Source: Neostapfia colusana (taxonomy: Eukaryota; Streptophyta; Magnoliopsida; Poales; Poaceae). Taken from it: DNA of 64,000 nucleotides. Positions within the stretch are counted from its first letter, which is position 1. Each line of letters begins with the position of its first letter. The notes beneath the pieces are model-generated. The model worked only from the letters and a program-made list of their open reading frames with translations, was not told where the DNA came from and made no database searches. The translations under genes were made by a program, and so were the position numbers. Positions 44,262-55,813 of this stretch are shown here, piece after piece. The stretch spans positions 78,761,683-78,825,682 of the forward strand of contig JASWHV010000001.1 of the NCBI GenBank assembly GCA_030760725.1. The letters run 5' to 3'.

Positions 44262-45712
44262 ATGGTGCGAACTCGTTCCATGAGTGAGGTGGGTGGTTCC
44301 AGTGGTGGTGGTGGTGATAACTCTCCACAGCGGGAGCAGCGAGCTCCGCAACCGCAGCCTCCACCAGGACCTTCACCCACGGTTACAATGGCTGACATTC
44401 TGGCTGCCATGACGGGTGCAACTGATGAGCGAAACGACTTGCTCCGCACCCTGGTGATGAATACATCCCGTCAAGGGAGATGTCAAGATGAAGACTTGTG
44501 CCAACCTCAACTGAATTCCTATGTTGAGTTCTTGGCAACTCAACCACCGGTTTTCATTGAAGCTGGGGATCCTCTGGTGGCGGATAGCTGGATACGTACC
44601 ATTGAGTCTAAGTTCGGGTTGCTCCAATGCACCGAACATCAGAAGGTTGTATACGCGGCGCAACAACTTCACGGGTCCGCCAGTGCATGGTGGGCAAATC
44701 AACTAGCCTCCTTACCAGCTGGAGATGACTTTACATGGGCAGAATTCTGGAAGGCGTTTCTCACGTATCATGTCCCTTCCGGAATAATTCAGCAGAAACT
44801 CGAGGAGTTTCTGGCCTTAAAACAAGGAGGGAGGGGTGCATACGAGCATTCGTGAGTGTTCAACAAGCTGGCACAGTATGCACCTCAACATGTGAACACC
44901 GAAGCACAAAAGTGTGAATGGTTCTTCCGCAGCCTCAATCCCAAGCTAAAGGAGAGACTCGTTTTAGCTGATCGAAAGAACTTCAACGAATTGATGAGTG
45001 CTGCCATCATGGTTGAAGATGCTCAGCGGGAAGTTCAGGCTGAGAAAAGAAAGAACCATATACCACCAGAGGGTAGCAGTAGTGCTCCTCAGAAATACAG
45101 GGTAGTAGACAGTACCTTGAACTGTCAGCTGATGCAGCCGGCTCGACGACTCCAGCAATATTCAGGTCGTTCGTCCCAATACTCTGAATTTGGACATCTG
45201 CAACAACGGTATATGCAGCCACGTTATTCTGTTCCTCAAGTGCTCTTGCCGCAGCAGAATACGACTAGTATCCGTACTCAGAGCAACCTGGAACCGGCTG
45301 AGAAACCGTGCTTCACGTGCGGTTATTTGGGTCACGTCAGCAGAAAGTGCCCAGAAAGGATACACCACAGAGAAACTACACTAGGGCAGGGTATAAATCA
45401 AACCCGTGCTCAGCTTCAAGGAACAGCACCGAAATCTGGGTGCATTTATCATACAGCTCTAGAGGATGTGCCAGATGGGGCACCTGTGCTAGCGGGAATG
45501 TTCACCCTCAATGGACTGCCCGTGTTAATTTTATTTGACTCTGGAGCTACACACAATTTCATCAGCAGGTTGTTTGTGTTCAAAGCTGAGCTCTCCACCT
45601 CTACACCGAAGGATCACTACCTTATCTGCTCACCTGGTGGAAATATAGCTGCTAATGAAGTAGTGATCAAAGCACCCTTGTGCTTAGGTGGAAACGTATA
45701 CCCCACAACTCA
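44262..45712 (+). pseudogene. gag: gag-protease of element A
   Basis: The start MVRTRSMSEVGG is preferred over the ATG seven codons upstream because the sibling elements begin there and a TAG lies immediately before it. The capsid core includes SYVEFLATQPPVF, FGLLQCTEHQK and QQLHGSASAWWANQ. An in-frame TGA at 44853-44855 interrupts it. The zinc knuckle CFTCGYLGHVSRKC (near 45309-45350) is complete, as is the protease box LFDSGATHNFIS (near 45534). A frameshift near 45710 moves the reading to the next frame. Confidence 0.9.
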
Positions 45713-48700
45713 TTGTGTTAGAGGGGCAGAAGATCGACGTGATTTTAGGAATGGCGTGGATGAACTACCACGGGGCTGTTCTTGACATTGGTCCACGGAT
45801 TGTTAGTTTGGACTCTCCAATCTACGGTCTTCAAACGCTCATATTTGAAGCCGTGGATTCTAAAAATCCAGTGGTGTACCACAGTGTGACCACAAAACTG
45901 GAGGATATTCCAGTGGTCTGTGAGTACCCAGATGTGTTTCCCGACGATCTTCCAGGGATGCCGCCTGAGAGGGATGTGGTATTCAAGATCGAGTTAGCAC
46001 CGGGAACCACACCAATATCTCGGAGGCCGTACAAAATGTCTCCGAAGGAATTAGCTGAACTGAAAGAACAGCTAAAGGACTTAATGGACAAAGGGTTCAT
46101 CCGACCAAGCTCATCACCATGGGGCTGTTCAGCCCTCTTTGTGAAGAAAAAGGATGAGTCACTTCGGTTATGTGTGGATTATCGGCCGCTGAATGCAGTG
46201 ACGATCAAAAATAAATATCCACTGCCGCGGATCGATATATTGTTTGATCAGTTGGTGGGTGCCAAGGTATTCTCCAAGATGGATTTACGGTCCGGTTATC
46301 ATCAGATAAAAATCAGAGCGGAGGATATACCGAAGACGGCTTTCTCGACTAGATACGGGCTCTATGTGTATCTAGTCATGTCTTTCAGCCTAACAAATGC
46401 ACCCGCACACTTCATATATCTCATGAATTCTGTATTCATGCCAGAGTTGGATCAGTTCGTCATGGTTTCATCGACGACATTCTCGTATATTCCAAATCGG
46501 AGGAGGAGCACACCAAAAACATCTCCACATTGTGCTCCAACGCTTACGGGAACATAAGCTGTATGCCAAATTCAGCAAATGTGAATTTTAGATCAGCAAA
46601 GTACCCTTCTTAGGCCACATTATTTCAGCGGAGGGTGTGGCCGTGGATCCAACTAAAATTGAGCAAGTCTTGAAGTGGGAGTCTCCAACATCGGTTCATT
46701 AAATCCGCAGTTTTCTAGGACTAGCGGGTTATTACCGGAGATTTATTCCCAACTTCTCGAAGGTGGCTAAACCAATGACAGAGTTATTGAAGAAGAGCAG
46801 CGAGTATGTGTGGACAGAAGCCTGTGAAGAGGCATTTAAAACTCTAAAGAAACATCTCACAACGGCACCGGTGTTAGCCCAACTGGATACAACAAAGCCA
46901 TTTGATGTTTATTGTGATGCCTCAGGCATTGGACTTGGCTGCGTTTTAATGCAAGATAGACGCGTGATTGCGTATGGGTCTCGTCAAATCCGCAACCATG
47001 AGCAGCACTACCCCCACTCATGACCTAGAACTCGCTGCAGTGGTGCTTGCGTTGAAGATGTGGAGGCACTACTTACTTGGGAATTTAGTGCACCTCTACA
47101 CCGACCATAAGAGCCTCAAATATATATTCACTCAGAAGGATATCAATATGAGGCAGCAGAGATGGTTGGAATTGATCAAAGATTATGAGCTCGAGATCCA
47201 TTACCATCCGGGCAAAGCTAACATGGTGGCTGATGCACTCAGTCGTAAGTCCCACGTGAATAACTTGTCAATTGTTCCGGATGAGGATGAAGAACCAAGC
47301 TTGCGGGTGATTCCGTATGGGGCGTTGTAGAATCTTGCTCTTGTGCCTACCATTAGAGAAGAGATTGTACAAGCCCAGAAGAGAGATAAAGGCATGCAAA
47401 AAATCCAAGCAAGAATCAATGAGGATAAAATGAAATGTTTCCGGGAAGATGAACAAGGTGTGTTATGGTTTAACAACCGTATCGTTGTACACCGGAATCT
47501 GAAGCTAAGGAAGAAAATTCTCGATGAAGATCATATATCCAAGTACTCGATACATCAAGGGAGCAATAAGATGTATCAAGACCTTAAGACAAAATTTTGG
47601 TGGACTCAGATGAAGCGAGAAATTGCCAAGTATGTATCCGAGTGTGATACATGTCGGCGAGTCAAAGCTGATCATATTAAGAAAGCGGGAATGCTCCAAC
47701 CATTAAGTATTCCGGCATGGAAGTGGGAGGACATCTGCATGGACTTTATTGTCGGACTGCCTCTCACATCTAGAAATCATGACTTCATTTGGGTGATTGT
47801 TGATCGCTTAACAAAATCAGCCCACTTCATCCCTGTGAATACGGGATTCCATACTAAACAATATGCAGAGTTGTATCTCTCTAGAATTGTGTTCTTGCAT
47901 GGAGTCCCCAAGACCATCATATCGGACCGAGGTTCAATATTTGTTGCTCGTTTCTGGGAGCAACTACATGAATCTCTGGGAACAAAATTAATCAGAAGCT
48001 AAGCATACCATAACGTTCAAACGGAGAGGGTGAACCAGATTTTAGAAGATATGCTGAGGGCATGTGCCATAGATCATGGAAAGAACTGGGATAACCATTT
48101 TCCATTAGCAGAGTTCTCCTACAACAATGTTTACCAATTCAGTATTAAAATGGCACCATACGAAGCACTTTATGGCAGGAAGTGCCGCACACCACTCAAT
48201 TGGTGTGAATTTAGCGAGAGGGTGATTTTCGGCATTGATCTTGTAAAAGATGCCGAAGAGCGGGTCCAGCTGATTCAAGAAAACCTCAGGGCCGCTCAAT
48301 CTCGCCAGAAGAGCTATGCGGACCAGCGACACCGACCCTTGTGTTTTGAAGTCGGAGATCACGTCTATCTCCGAGTATCTCCGATGAAGGGAATTCATCG
48401 ATTTGGAGTCAAGGGAAAGCTAGCGCCTCGCTTTGTGGGTCCGTTCGTTATTACAGAATGGTGTGGGACGGTAGCCTACCGTTTGGAGCTGCCGCCAACC
48501 TTATCGGGCATCCACGACATCTTCCACGTCTCACACTTGAGAAAGTGTTTGAAGAGGCCGACGGAGATCCTTCCGGAACACATGGAGATATTGCAACCGG
48601 ATCTCACCTACGCCGAGCAGCCCATCAAGATTATCGACAAGAAGAGCCGGACCACTCGAAATCGGACTTTGAAATTTTACAAAGTCCTGTGGAGTAATCA

Positions 48701-48770
48701 CACACCGGAAGAAGCGACTTGGGAGAGTGAAGATTACATCCACAAGAACAATCCGGAACTTTTGTCGTAG
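45713..48770 (+). pseudogene. pol: pol of element A: protease end, RT, RNase H, integrase, chromodomain
   Basis: In order: LEGQKIDVILGMAW, DDLPGMPPERD, the RT motifs FIRPSSSPWG, CVDYRPLNAVTIKNKYPLP and SKMDLRSGYHQIKIR, then a one-base loss at about 46466 just before the active-site FIDDIL. TAG at 46590 and TAA at 46700, a frameshift near 47010 in RNase H, TAG at 47327-47329 and TAA at 48000-48002 follow. The integrase shows CDTCRR, CMDFIVGLP and ISDRGSIF. The segment before TERVNQ has lost about 15 bp. The last open part (48030-48770) ends in the chromodomain YKVLWSNHTPEEATWES. Not functional as it stands. Confidence 0.9.
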
Positions 48771-48830
48771 ATTTTGTAATTACCTTCCGCCTCATCTTTC
48801 TTTTGTAATCTCGGGACGAGATTCCCTTTT

Positions 48831-48843
48831 AAGGGGGGAGGAA
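48831..48843 (+). promoter_or_regulatory. polypurine tract of element A
   Basis: AAGGGGGGAGGAA immediately before the 3' LTR start at 48844. Confidence 0.93.
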
Positions 48844-51800
48844 TGTAAAGGTCCCAAAAATGTGAATACAAAGAAACATGAATTTGCACAAATGTTGGTG
48901 TCATGTGTATGAAAAAGGGGATTGGTTCAAACTTTTTACATATATGATAACACATGAGAGGCTGTTCAAAAACCAACTTAGGGTTACTTGCATGTTTGGA
49001 CCCTAGGTGGATTAAGACCCCAGAAGTGAAGTACTCAAGTGCAAAGGAAGGGGTTTAAAAATCATATTTGGAACTAAAGGATCAAACCAAAATTAGATGA
49101 GGGAGGACACAATGGGAATTCAAAACTGTTGTGTTCAAACTATTGTTTGCAGCAGCTAACACAAGAATCAAGTTGCATAATTGGATTCCTTAGGTCCAAA
49201 TTAGTGGGTAGGCAGAGTTTCATTAATTTTAGAAATGGTTTGCTATCCATTTTTCCAAAAAGGATTCAAATATTCTAAGAATTCAAATATACATTTGAAT
49301 TTGGAGGGAATTTGTCTAACTACCCAAATTCAGCTCAGATTTTAGCTCCAAACATTTAAATTGGTCACTTGCCAAATTTTGGAAATCTTCTGAGGGCTGA
49401 GGAGGGACTGCCTGTGGGGCCCACATGTCATTGGGAGAAGCTCAGTGTGTAAAAGATCTTCAGTCCGGGCAGTCCACAGTCGCTGTTTTTCATCCTTCCC
49501 GCGAAGTAACCGCGCCACCGCGACACCTCGGGCTTTCTCACCGCGCGACACAGGGGCCGACCAGAGCCACCTCCCCCTCACGATCGTCGAGCTGGCAACC
49601 TGCTTCCCCGCTCTTATCACCGCAGCTCTCTCGTCGCCCTCTGTGTTCCACTGTCGCGCACAACAGAGGCCTGCCGAGGCCGCTTCCGTTCTTCCTGTTG
49701 CAAACCGGCGTCGCCCCTCCACTGCGCGAGTGATCCACAGAAAAAGTGAGCACCAACACGTTCCCTAGCTACCCATCCCGCTACTTCGCTGTGTTGTCGC
49801 TTCGTTTGGCCACAATTTGACGATTGCCGCCGAGAACCGAGGCTCACCGGCGGGAAACCGAAGTTGGTCTCACGTGGACAGCCCTACCGAAATCTTCTCA
49901 GGCCTGAGCAAGAGTACCCTTGGACACGCTAAGACCTCCTGATGCTCGTCCCCAAAGCTCAAGCCATGACATGATCTACCGGGCTCGAATTTCAGAAAAG
50001 TTCTCCGGTGGGCACAATCCGACCTTCCGGTACGGAAATCCAAAATTCGATCTCCTTTCTCGTTCTTAGCTCGTCAATTCTTGCACACAGGACCGCCAGT
50101 AGTCGGCGATCGTTTGTTCTTCACAACCCTAGATGAGATACGCACGTAGACCGCATAAATTCCAGGATTTCCGAGCTCAAACTCGGAGAAGGTCTTGGGT
50201 GCACGGTGAGACACCATTAGCCGCCGATCCCGAGCAGTTTTGAGGCTAGGTCGAGCATCCCCATGGTTCACTGGTGCCGTGGCACCGTTTCACCGAGCTT
50301 CTAGCAGTCTAGGCTAGCTGGACGACGCCGCCGAAGGTGAGCCGAGCTGTAGCACCGACGCCGGCTGGGTTCGAGCCACCCCTGGTCGGGGAAAGTTGTT
50401 CCAGCGTGTTCAGCATGTGGCTTTAGGCCCTATCGGCGTGGAAGGGCTCAGGGGATGGCCGGGAGACCGAAATCCATCAAACTCCGGCAAGCCAGGCGGC
50501 GCGCGGGCGCGGGTGGCTGGAGGTTGAAGACGACCCCGCGGGTCCCGCATGTCAGCAACAGTGGTTCGAATTTCTGATCGGCTGTGGCGCTGGGATCTCT
50601 TGTGGCTGCGCGGGAAAAATCCAGTAGCCCCGTGTGGCTTACCGCAGCGAGTGACACATGTCCCCTGGACCCACAGTCAGCATTTGAACATTTTAGGATT
50701 TTCAGGTTTCAGTTCAAAGTGTAAATAGCCACAACTCTGGGTAGGAGAATCCAAAAATTGTGAAACAAATTTTGTTGGATTCCTCTGATAGAGTACTATC
50801 CAAAAATGAAAACCAATTTGTATGAAGCTCTATATTTAATTCTGGAAAATTCTTTAAAGCTTTTCAGAAAAAGAATTTTAGAGGGAGTTTGGTTCATCCA
50901 AAAATCCTCAAATTTTTACAGAATATCCTTTAGGATGTTAGTGAACCCCTGTGAAAATTTCAGACCAGTTAGAGTTGATTTGATCAGGGCAATTAAGATT
51001 TGAAGATGCTGTGTTCAATTGAATACAGAAACATTTTCAGAGAATTTCCAAAACTTGGAAGTTCAGTTCTAGGCAAATCTTATCTCCAAAAATGCTAGGA
51101 AAATTCATGCAAACTCTATTAGCTATAATTGAAATTGTAGTTCACTAAGTTTGGCATGAACATGGGTGTTATCTCAGAATTAATTCTTCTTTGCTTAATT
51201 GTCTAGAAAATTGTTCAGAACAAACCACTCAATGAAAAGTGCTAATTTTTGGTCCAGAGGACTTTCTTGTGACAAGGAACTCACATGAAAATTCTCAGCT
51301 CCATTGGAGCTATGGATCACCCCTATTCTGTTCAACCTCTTAAGGTGATCAATATAGAAGAGGGGGAAACCACTTAGCACTAATCATGTGCTTAGGTCAA
51401 ACCCATACCACTAGCACCAGTGAAATTTTAAATTCTTGAACAGAGTTCCAGTTTTGAAACTTGTTGTTAGAACTTGTAGCGAAGTTTTACAATTAAACAT
51501 ATATGCTTACTCATCACGTGTAGTATCTACGTGGATGAGTTGAAGTCAGCGGAGTAGAAATCAAGGAAGGAGGAAAGCAGTTGATCAAGACTCAAGTGGT
51601 CTTCACTAACTGATTTATATATAAGTCCCCTGCAAAACAAAGGAAAGCCACGGTTTGCATCAAACTTACAAGTTTTATTTGTATTCACTTTATACGTCTA
51701 GCATTTTATTTATTGCATTAAGTATAGGTGGTATGACACTCTAAATGCATGACCCAGAAAACCCTGGAGTATAATGTAGAGTAGGTTATAAATTGATTAT

Positions 51801-53178
51801 AACTGCTGATGTTGAATTAACAAAAGTGGATTAAAAGAAGCAAAACTCGAGTGGGTGGTTTCCTACTCGTGAAACGGGGTTAAGGGGGATCAATCGGAAG
51901 AGTTGGGAATTGATCCTCATAGTTGGGGATGGAGACCGGGCAGTGGATGGAAGGATCAAGGACGTGGTCCTGTGAACCTAGTCTATGTCTGAGTCGATTA
52001 AGACCCATTCTCGTGTGCGGCCCCGCTGGACAAGTTTGAGATGTGTACCGGATGCATACTGGCTATATGGGACCCAGGAAACCGATAAAACATGTTAACC
52101 TGGGTGTCGAGGCATACCTCACCGTCTGATGCCGATGCTGAAAGGATAGAGAAGTTGGCTCTACGACGGTTTTCCGTAGAGAGACTTAATCCTAGTCGGT
52201 GGGACCGGTTCGACATTTGGGTGTCGTGTGAAAGGTTGCCACGTACGACATCAGTGATGGTTGCTGTGTGCAACGTCGATGTACGGGCGTATGTGTCATG
52301 TCAGCCGGGTGTTTTTATTGCAATCACCGTCGCTCGCGGTAGTGAGCATACTTGTACACTGAGTCGTGACGTAGTAATAAACTGGGATATGTTTAATATG
52401 CTTCATGAGTAATCCTCATAATGGAGATGAGGAACGATCAACACTTCACTAAATTTAATTTCCACCTTGGGCTAGTAGCGTCGAGGCAAAGCGTTTCTTG
52501 TTTGATTGTGGAGTCTCGACGTTGATGGCGCAAGGTCAGTATGAGTCTAGCATAGCTCACTAAAGTTACTTTCACCTCGAGCAAGTGACATCGAGATGAA
52601 GTGTTTCTTGTTTGATTGTGGAGTCTCGATGTAAGTTGCGCGAGGGCTATAAAAGTTGCTTAAAACTTGAAGTAAGGATCCTCCTTTAGCTCAAGTTCAT
52701 CGTTTGTGCAAACTTCTATAATCAGCCCTCTATTTTCATCATGTAGAGTTTCATGACTAGGGTGACGGGTCAGTCTTGCTGAGCTTCGTGCTCACTGATA
52801 CTGCATAAGTTGTTTTGCAGGTAATAACTGTGCGCGGATATGTACGGGTGTCCGATGAGGCTCGGAGCTCTCCGAGTGGTGAACTCATGGCAACCCCTGC
52901 CGCTGCTATTGTGATAGTGTTGCTAGCGAGAAGGGTCCGTGGGCTGGACACTTTCTCTGTTGCTTAGCATAGATATGAGACGTGAGTTGTAATAGTCTTC
53001 CGCTGTAGATTATTTTGAGAAGTATTTGAAAAATTTACACTTTGTAAGCTTCCGCTTGATTTATGTAATATGATGCTTTATTATGTGTGCTGTTGGGTGC
53101 CTCATCGCACGGCACCACCCAATGCGATTCCCGGGCGAGGTGCCCCGTCCCCATGAACCGGGACGACGGGCCCTCACA
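48844..53178 (+). repeat. 3' LTR of element A (4335 bp)
   Basis: It pairs with 38248-42520 over its whole length and is followed by the target duplication AAATG. It keeps the 61-bp segment near 50447-50507 missing from the 5' LTR. Open frames in its GC-rich island (49342-49847) occur in both LTR copies on both strands and are not protein-like. Confidence 0.95.
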
Positions 53179-53220
53179 AAATGCATTTAAATTGATACAT
53201 ACATGTATTATCTCATGTAG

Positions 53221-53301
53221 TCGCTAAGGTTGAGGAGGAGCCTGAAGTCTTAGACTTCATCACTCCAGAGGATCAGCTAGCCTACGACCAAGAGCAGCAA
53301 G
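53221..53301 (+). other. conserved LTR reading-frame block a (element B, 3' LTR)
   Basis: 81 bp after TCTCATGTAG, open, with KVEEEPEVLDFITPEDQ. The following sequence GAAATC is not a recognisable donor; the relatives have GCAAGC. Confidence 0.5.
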
Positions 53302-54393
53302 GAAATCTCCGGTTTGCATTAGCCTTTTTATAAATTTTACTGTTTTGAGAACTTACTTTGAGCACCCACTTTAATTCTGCATTAGAGTCTTGTTTGAAAA
53401 CCCAAATGCATAGCCAAGAAAACCCTGGGTTGGGCTTAGGTTTGTTAACCTCGATTAGCTACTGCAATGCTAAGATAGGGTAGGATTCGGTACAAGTCGA
53501 GTAGTTGGAACTGCTCGTGAGAATAGGCTAGAGGCACACTACATGGGTAAAGGTAGCAAATGAAACACATGGCAAGAAAAATGAGACTGAGCGGAGAGTA
53601 AGAGCATCAGGACTTTGGGGCCTGGGTGCCATAGCTCCGCTTGTGTCGATTGAGGATCGAGCCATGTGCGGTCCTGTTGAACAAGCTAGGACAGTACCGA
53701 AGACCTACCGGATATATGGGAACCGGGAAACCGATGTAGCTCGGGTAGTTGGGTGTTTAGGCATAGCTGGTCGTTCAGAGGGTAGGTCGAGAGCTTGAGG
53801 TGTAAATTGGCTGGCGGCACTGCAGATGCACGTGTAGAGACCTCTTGCTTGGGACGATTGGACCGGTTCAACATTTGGCTGACGGATGAATGGTGGTTGC
53901 GTACGACGTCCGTGATGGTTGCTGTAGGCAACATCGAGTACGGGTGTACGTGACGGGTTATTCGGGTAACCTTGCAGGTGTAAATCGATTATAATCACCG
54001 TCCCCTGCAGTCAGTGAGTATCACTTGTTCACTGTACTGTGACGTAGAAAGAACAGGCTAGAGTCATGTAAAAGTTGCTGATTGAAAGCTATACCTTGAT
54101 TGTTAATGACTTGTTGTAGTTTAGAGCTAACTAAAGTTCTTTTCGACCTTGGGCAAAGTACATGAGAGAAATGCGTTTCTTGTTTGATTGCGGCTCTCTC
54201 ATGTGCCTTAGCATGAGGTTCTCCACAACTGCTGCTAAAACTTGAAAGTAAGGTTCAAATAATTAGGTGAGTCCTTTGCAACTTATTTACCTCATGTACC
54301 CTGAAACCCTCATGTAGAAGTTTCATGTATAGGAGAGACGGGTCAGACTTGCTGAGCCATCATGCTCACTGCTTGTGTTTGAAGATTTTGCAG

Positions 54394-54482
54394 GGGTTTA
54401 TGAGGAAGGGACTCCCGAGGAGGAGACGGAACCCCAAGAGGGAAACCCTGTCGATTGGGAGTCATGCACGCCGCCGTGTTAG
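54394..54482 (+). other. conserved LTR reading-frame block b with stop (element B, 3' LTR)
   Basis: 89 bp after ATTTTGCAG, open to TAG at 54480-54482, with EEGTPEEE and PVDWESCTPPC. Confidence 0.5.
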
Positions 54483-54711
54483 TGTGTGTGCGTGCTAGCG
54501 GGGACACGTTCACGGGCTGAACGTGAACTCGATGCGTAGTCTACACCTGTGAGTGTAGACTGAACTTATTTTGTTGTACAAATGTTCATAAACTGGTTTA
54601 TGTAATAAAACTTTGCTTCCGCTTTGTATCTTTGATGCGCGTTATCCAGTGCTGTACAACGCAGCACCCCTCAGTGTGATCCTGGCTCAACGAGGCTGTG
54701 GGGCCGTGTCA

Positions 54712-55065
54712 CCGTCGAGCACCGCTGCCCTTTGCTGTTGGTGACCGTCATCCGAGCCGTTCCATGCCCCAAAACTGTCTTAGGTGAGTTTACCGTGCCT
54801 CCATATTTTGTTTCATGAACAAAGACCCGAGAATTAATGTAGTTTAGCATGAGACCAAGTTTTTCTGGCGAGAACCTCACCGCATGCCGCCGTGAGCCAT
54901 CACCGGTGCCGCCCACAGAGGCCTGTCTCCATCAGAACCGTTGGATCTGGCAACATCAGCTGAGATAAGAAGCAAGATACCCCTTCAGTTTATTTAAATC
55001 TGTGCCATTTAGTTTAGATCCTACGATCACGATTAAATCCCAGCGTAAACCTTCGTGTTTCACAC
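54712..55065 (+). repeat. host LTR E, middle part
   Basis: This continues E from 21712. It starts with the imperfect target duplication CCGTC of element B and contains a possible 5' splice site (CTTAGGTGAG near 54783). The last five bases CACAC are the target duplication of the solo LTR. No gene is recognised. Confidence 0.5.
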
Positions 55066-55808
55066 TGACGGGGTTCTGTATTCGTACCCCCGGAGAAAGC
55101 GCGAGGGAAACCCACAGAGGATAATGATGCAGGACCGAGACCGAGCTCAGGTGGAGATGGGACGAGGAGCCCGGGGCCGACCCCTGGGCAGGATGCAAGA
55201 CCCGCCCTCGAGGCGGTTCCAAAAGGGAGTCCAAGCCCCGAAGGAAGGGCCCAAGCCCGACCTTGGGTAGGAGTAAAGCAGGTGGCCTTCAATGCGGAGC
55301 AGGCGCCGCCTCTGCCGAATGGGAGGGTAATCGAGTACCCCTCGGCTCCGGTATTAAATGCCCGTCACCTCCGACAAGACTGAAGACGAGCGGAACGTGG
55401 AACGCGGGGCGCGCATGCGCCTCTCGGTATGGACTACCCCGATGACGGGACGGGAGCAGGTGCGGCGGCAGGCTACGACTACGGCGACTCCATCGAGTAC
55501 CCTGTCAGAACGTACGACGGGACAAGCCACGACGCCCACAACTTGCCCCCCCCCCCCCCCCCGCCACGATACTGAGAGAGGGAGAGAGAAAGAGTATAAA
55601 TAGAAGAGGCCTGCCGCTTCGAGCGGGCAGGCTCTCGCATTTGTAAGAACAAGCCCCATTCTTGAGTAAGAGAAAGCGAGACACCCCGGTTGGATGTAGG
55701 GCACTCTTGCCCGAACAAGGATAATCCTTCGTGTGTTCATAGCTAGGCCACCTCGAGGTAGGACGCGCGGTATATTCAATTACTAGTCGGAAATCCGAAA
55801 CACTGACA
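55066..55808 (+). mobile_element. solo LTR of a Tat-type Ty3/gypsy element
   Basis: 743 bp from TGACGGGGTT to AACACTGACA, flanked by the perfect duplication CACAC (55061-55065 and 55809-55813). No interior follows, so the element was reduced to one LTR by recombination. A TATA box (TATAAAT) lies at 55595-55601, about 210 bp before the end. A run of 17 C lies at 55546-55562. The end resembles that of the Tat-type LTR at 9586 (ACACTCTGACA). Apparent open frames on both strands are GC-driven. Confidence 0.85.
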
Positions 55809-55813
55809 CACAC

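Larger units (their letters stand above)
38248..53178 (+). mobile_element. Tekay-like Ty3/gypsy element A, full-length, youngest in its stack
   Basis: Two LTRs of 4273 and 4335 bp enclose a primer site, leader, gag-pol with chromodomain and a polypurine tract. The target duplication is AAATG (38243-38247 and 53179-53183). It sits in the 3' LTR of element B, 37 bp upstream of that LTR's block a. The two LTRs look alike with a few per cent difference by eye, so it is younger than B. Pol nonetheless carries several stops and frameshifts. Confidence 0.95.
21713..54711 (+). mobile_element. Tekay-like Ty3/gypsy element B, full-length with nested insertions
   Basis: Two LTRs (21713-25643, and 36247-38247 plus 53184-54711) enclose a primer site, a leader, an additional reading frame, gag, protease, RT, RNase H, integrase and chromodomain. 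The flanking pentamers are CAGTC (21708-21712) and CCGTC (54712-54716), a target duplication with one mismatch. Element F lies in its RT and element A in its 3' LTR. Many stops and frameshifts indicate an old insertion. Confidence 0.9.
53184..54711 (+). repeat. 3' LTR of element B, right part
   Basis: It continues the LTR interrupted at 38247 and matches 24125-25643. It contains block a (53221-53301), block b (54394-54482), the hairpin pair (54505-54561), AATAAA (54604-54609) and the LTR end GGCCGTGTCA. Confidence 0.92.

Noticed and set aside
49342..49847. GC-rich open frames of 70-126 codons, also present at 38745-39250
   Set aside because: They are in the GC-rich islands of the two LTRs of element A, are open on both strands, and have no recognisable domain; frame openness follows base composition.
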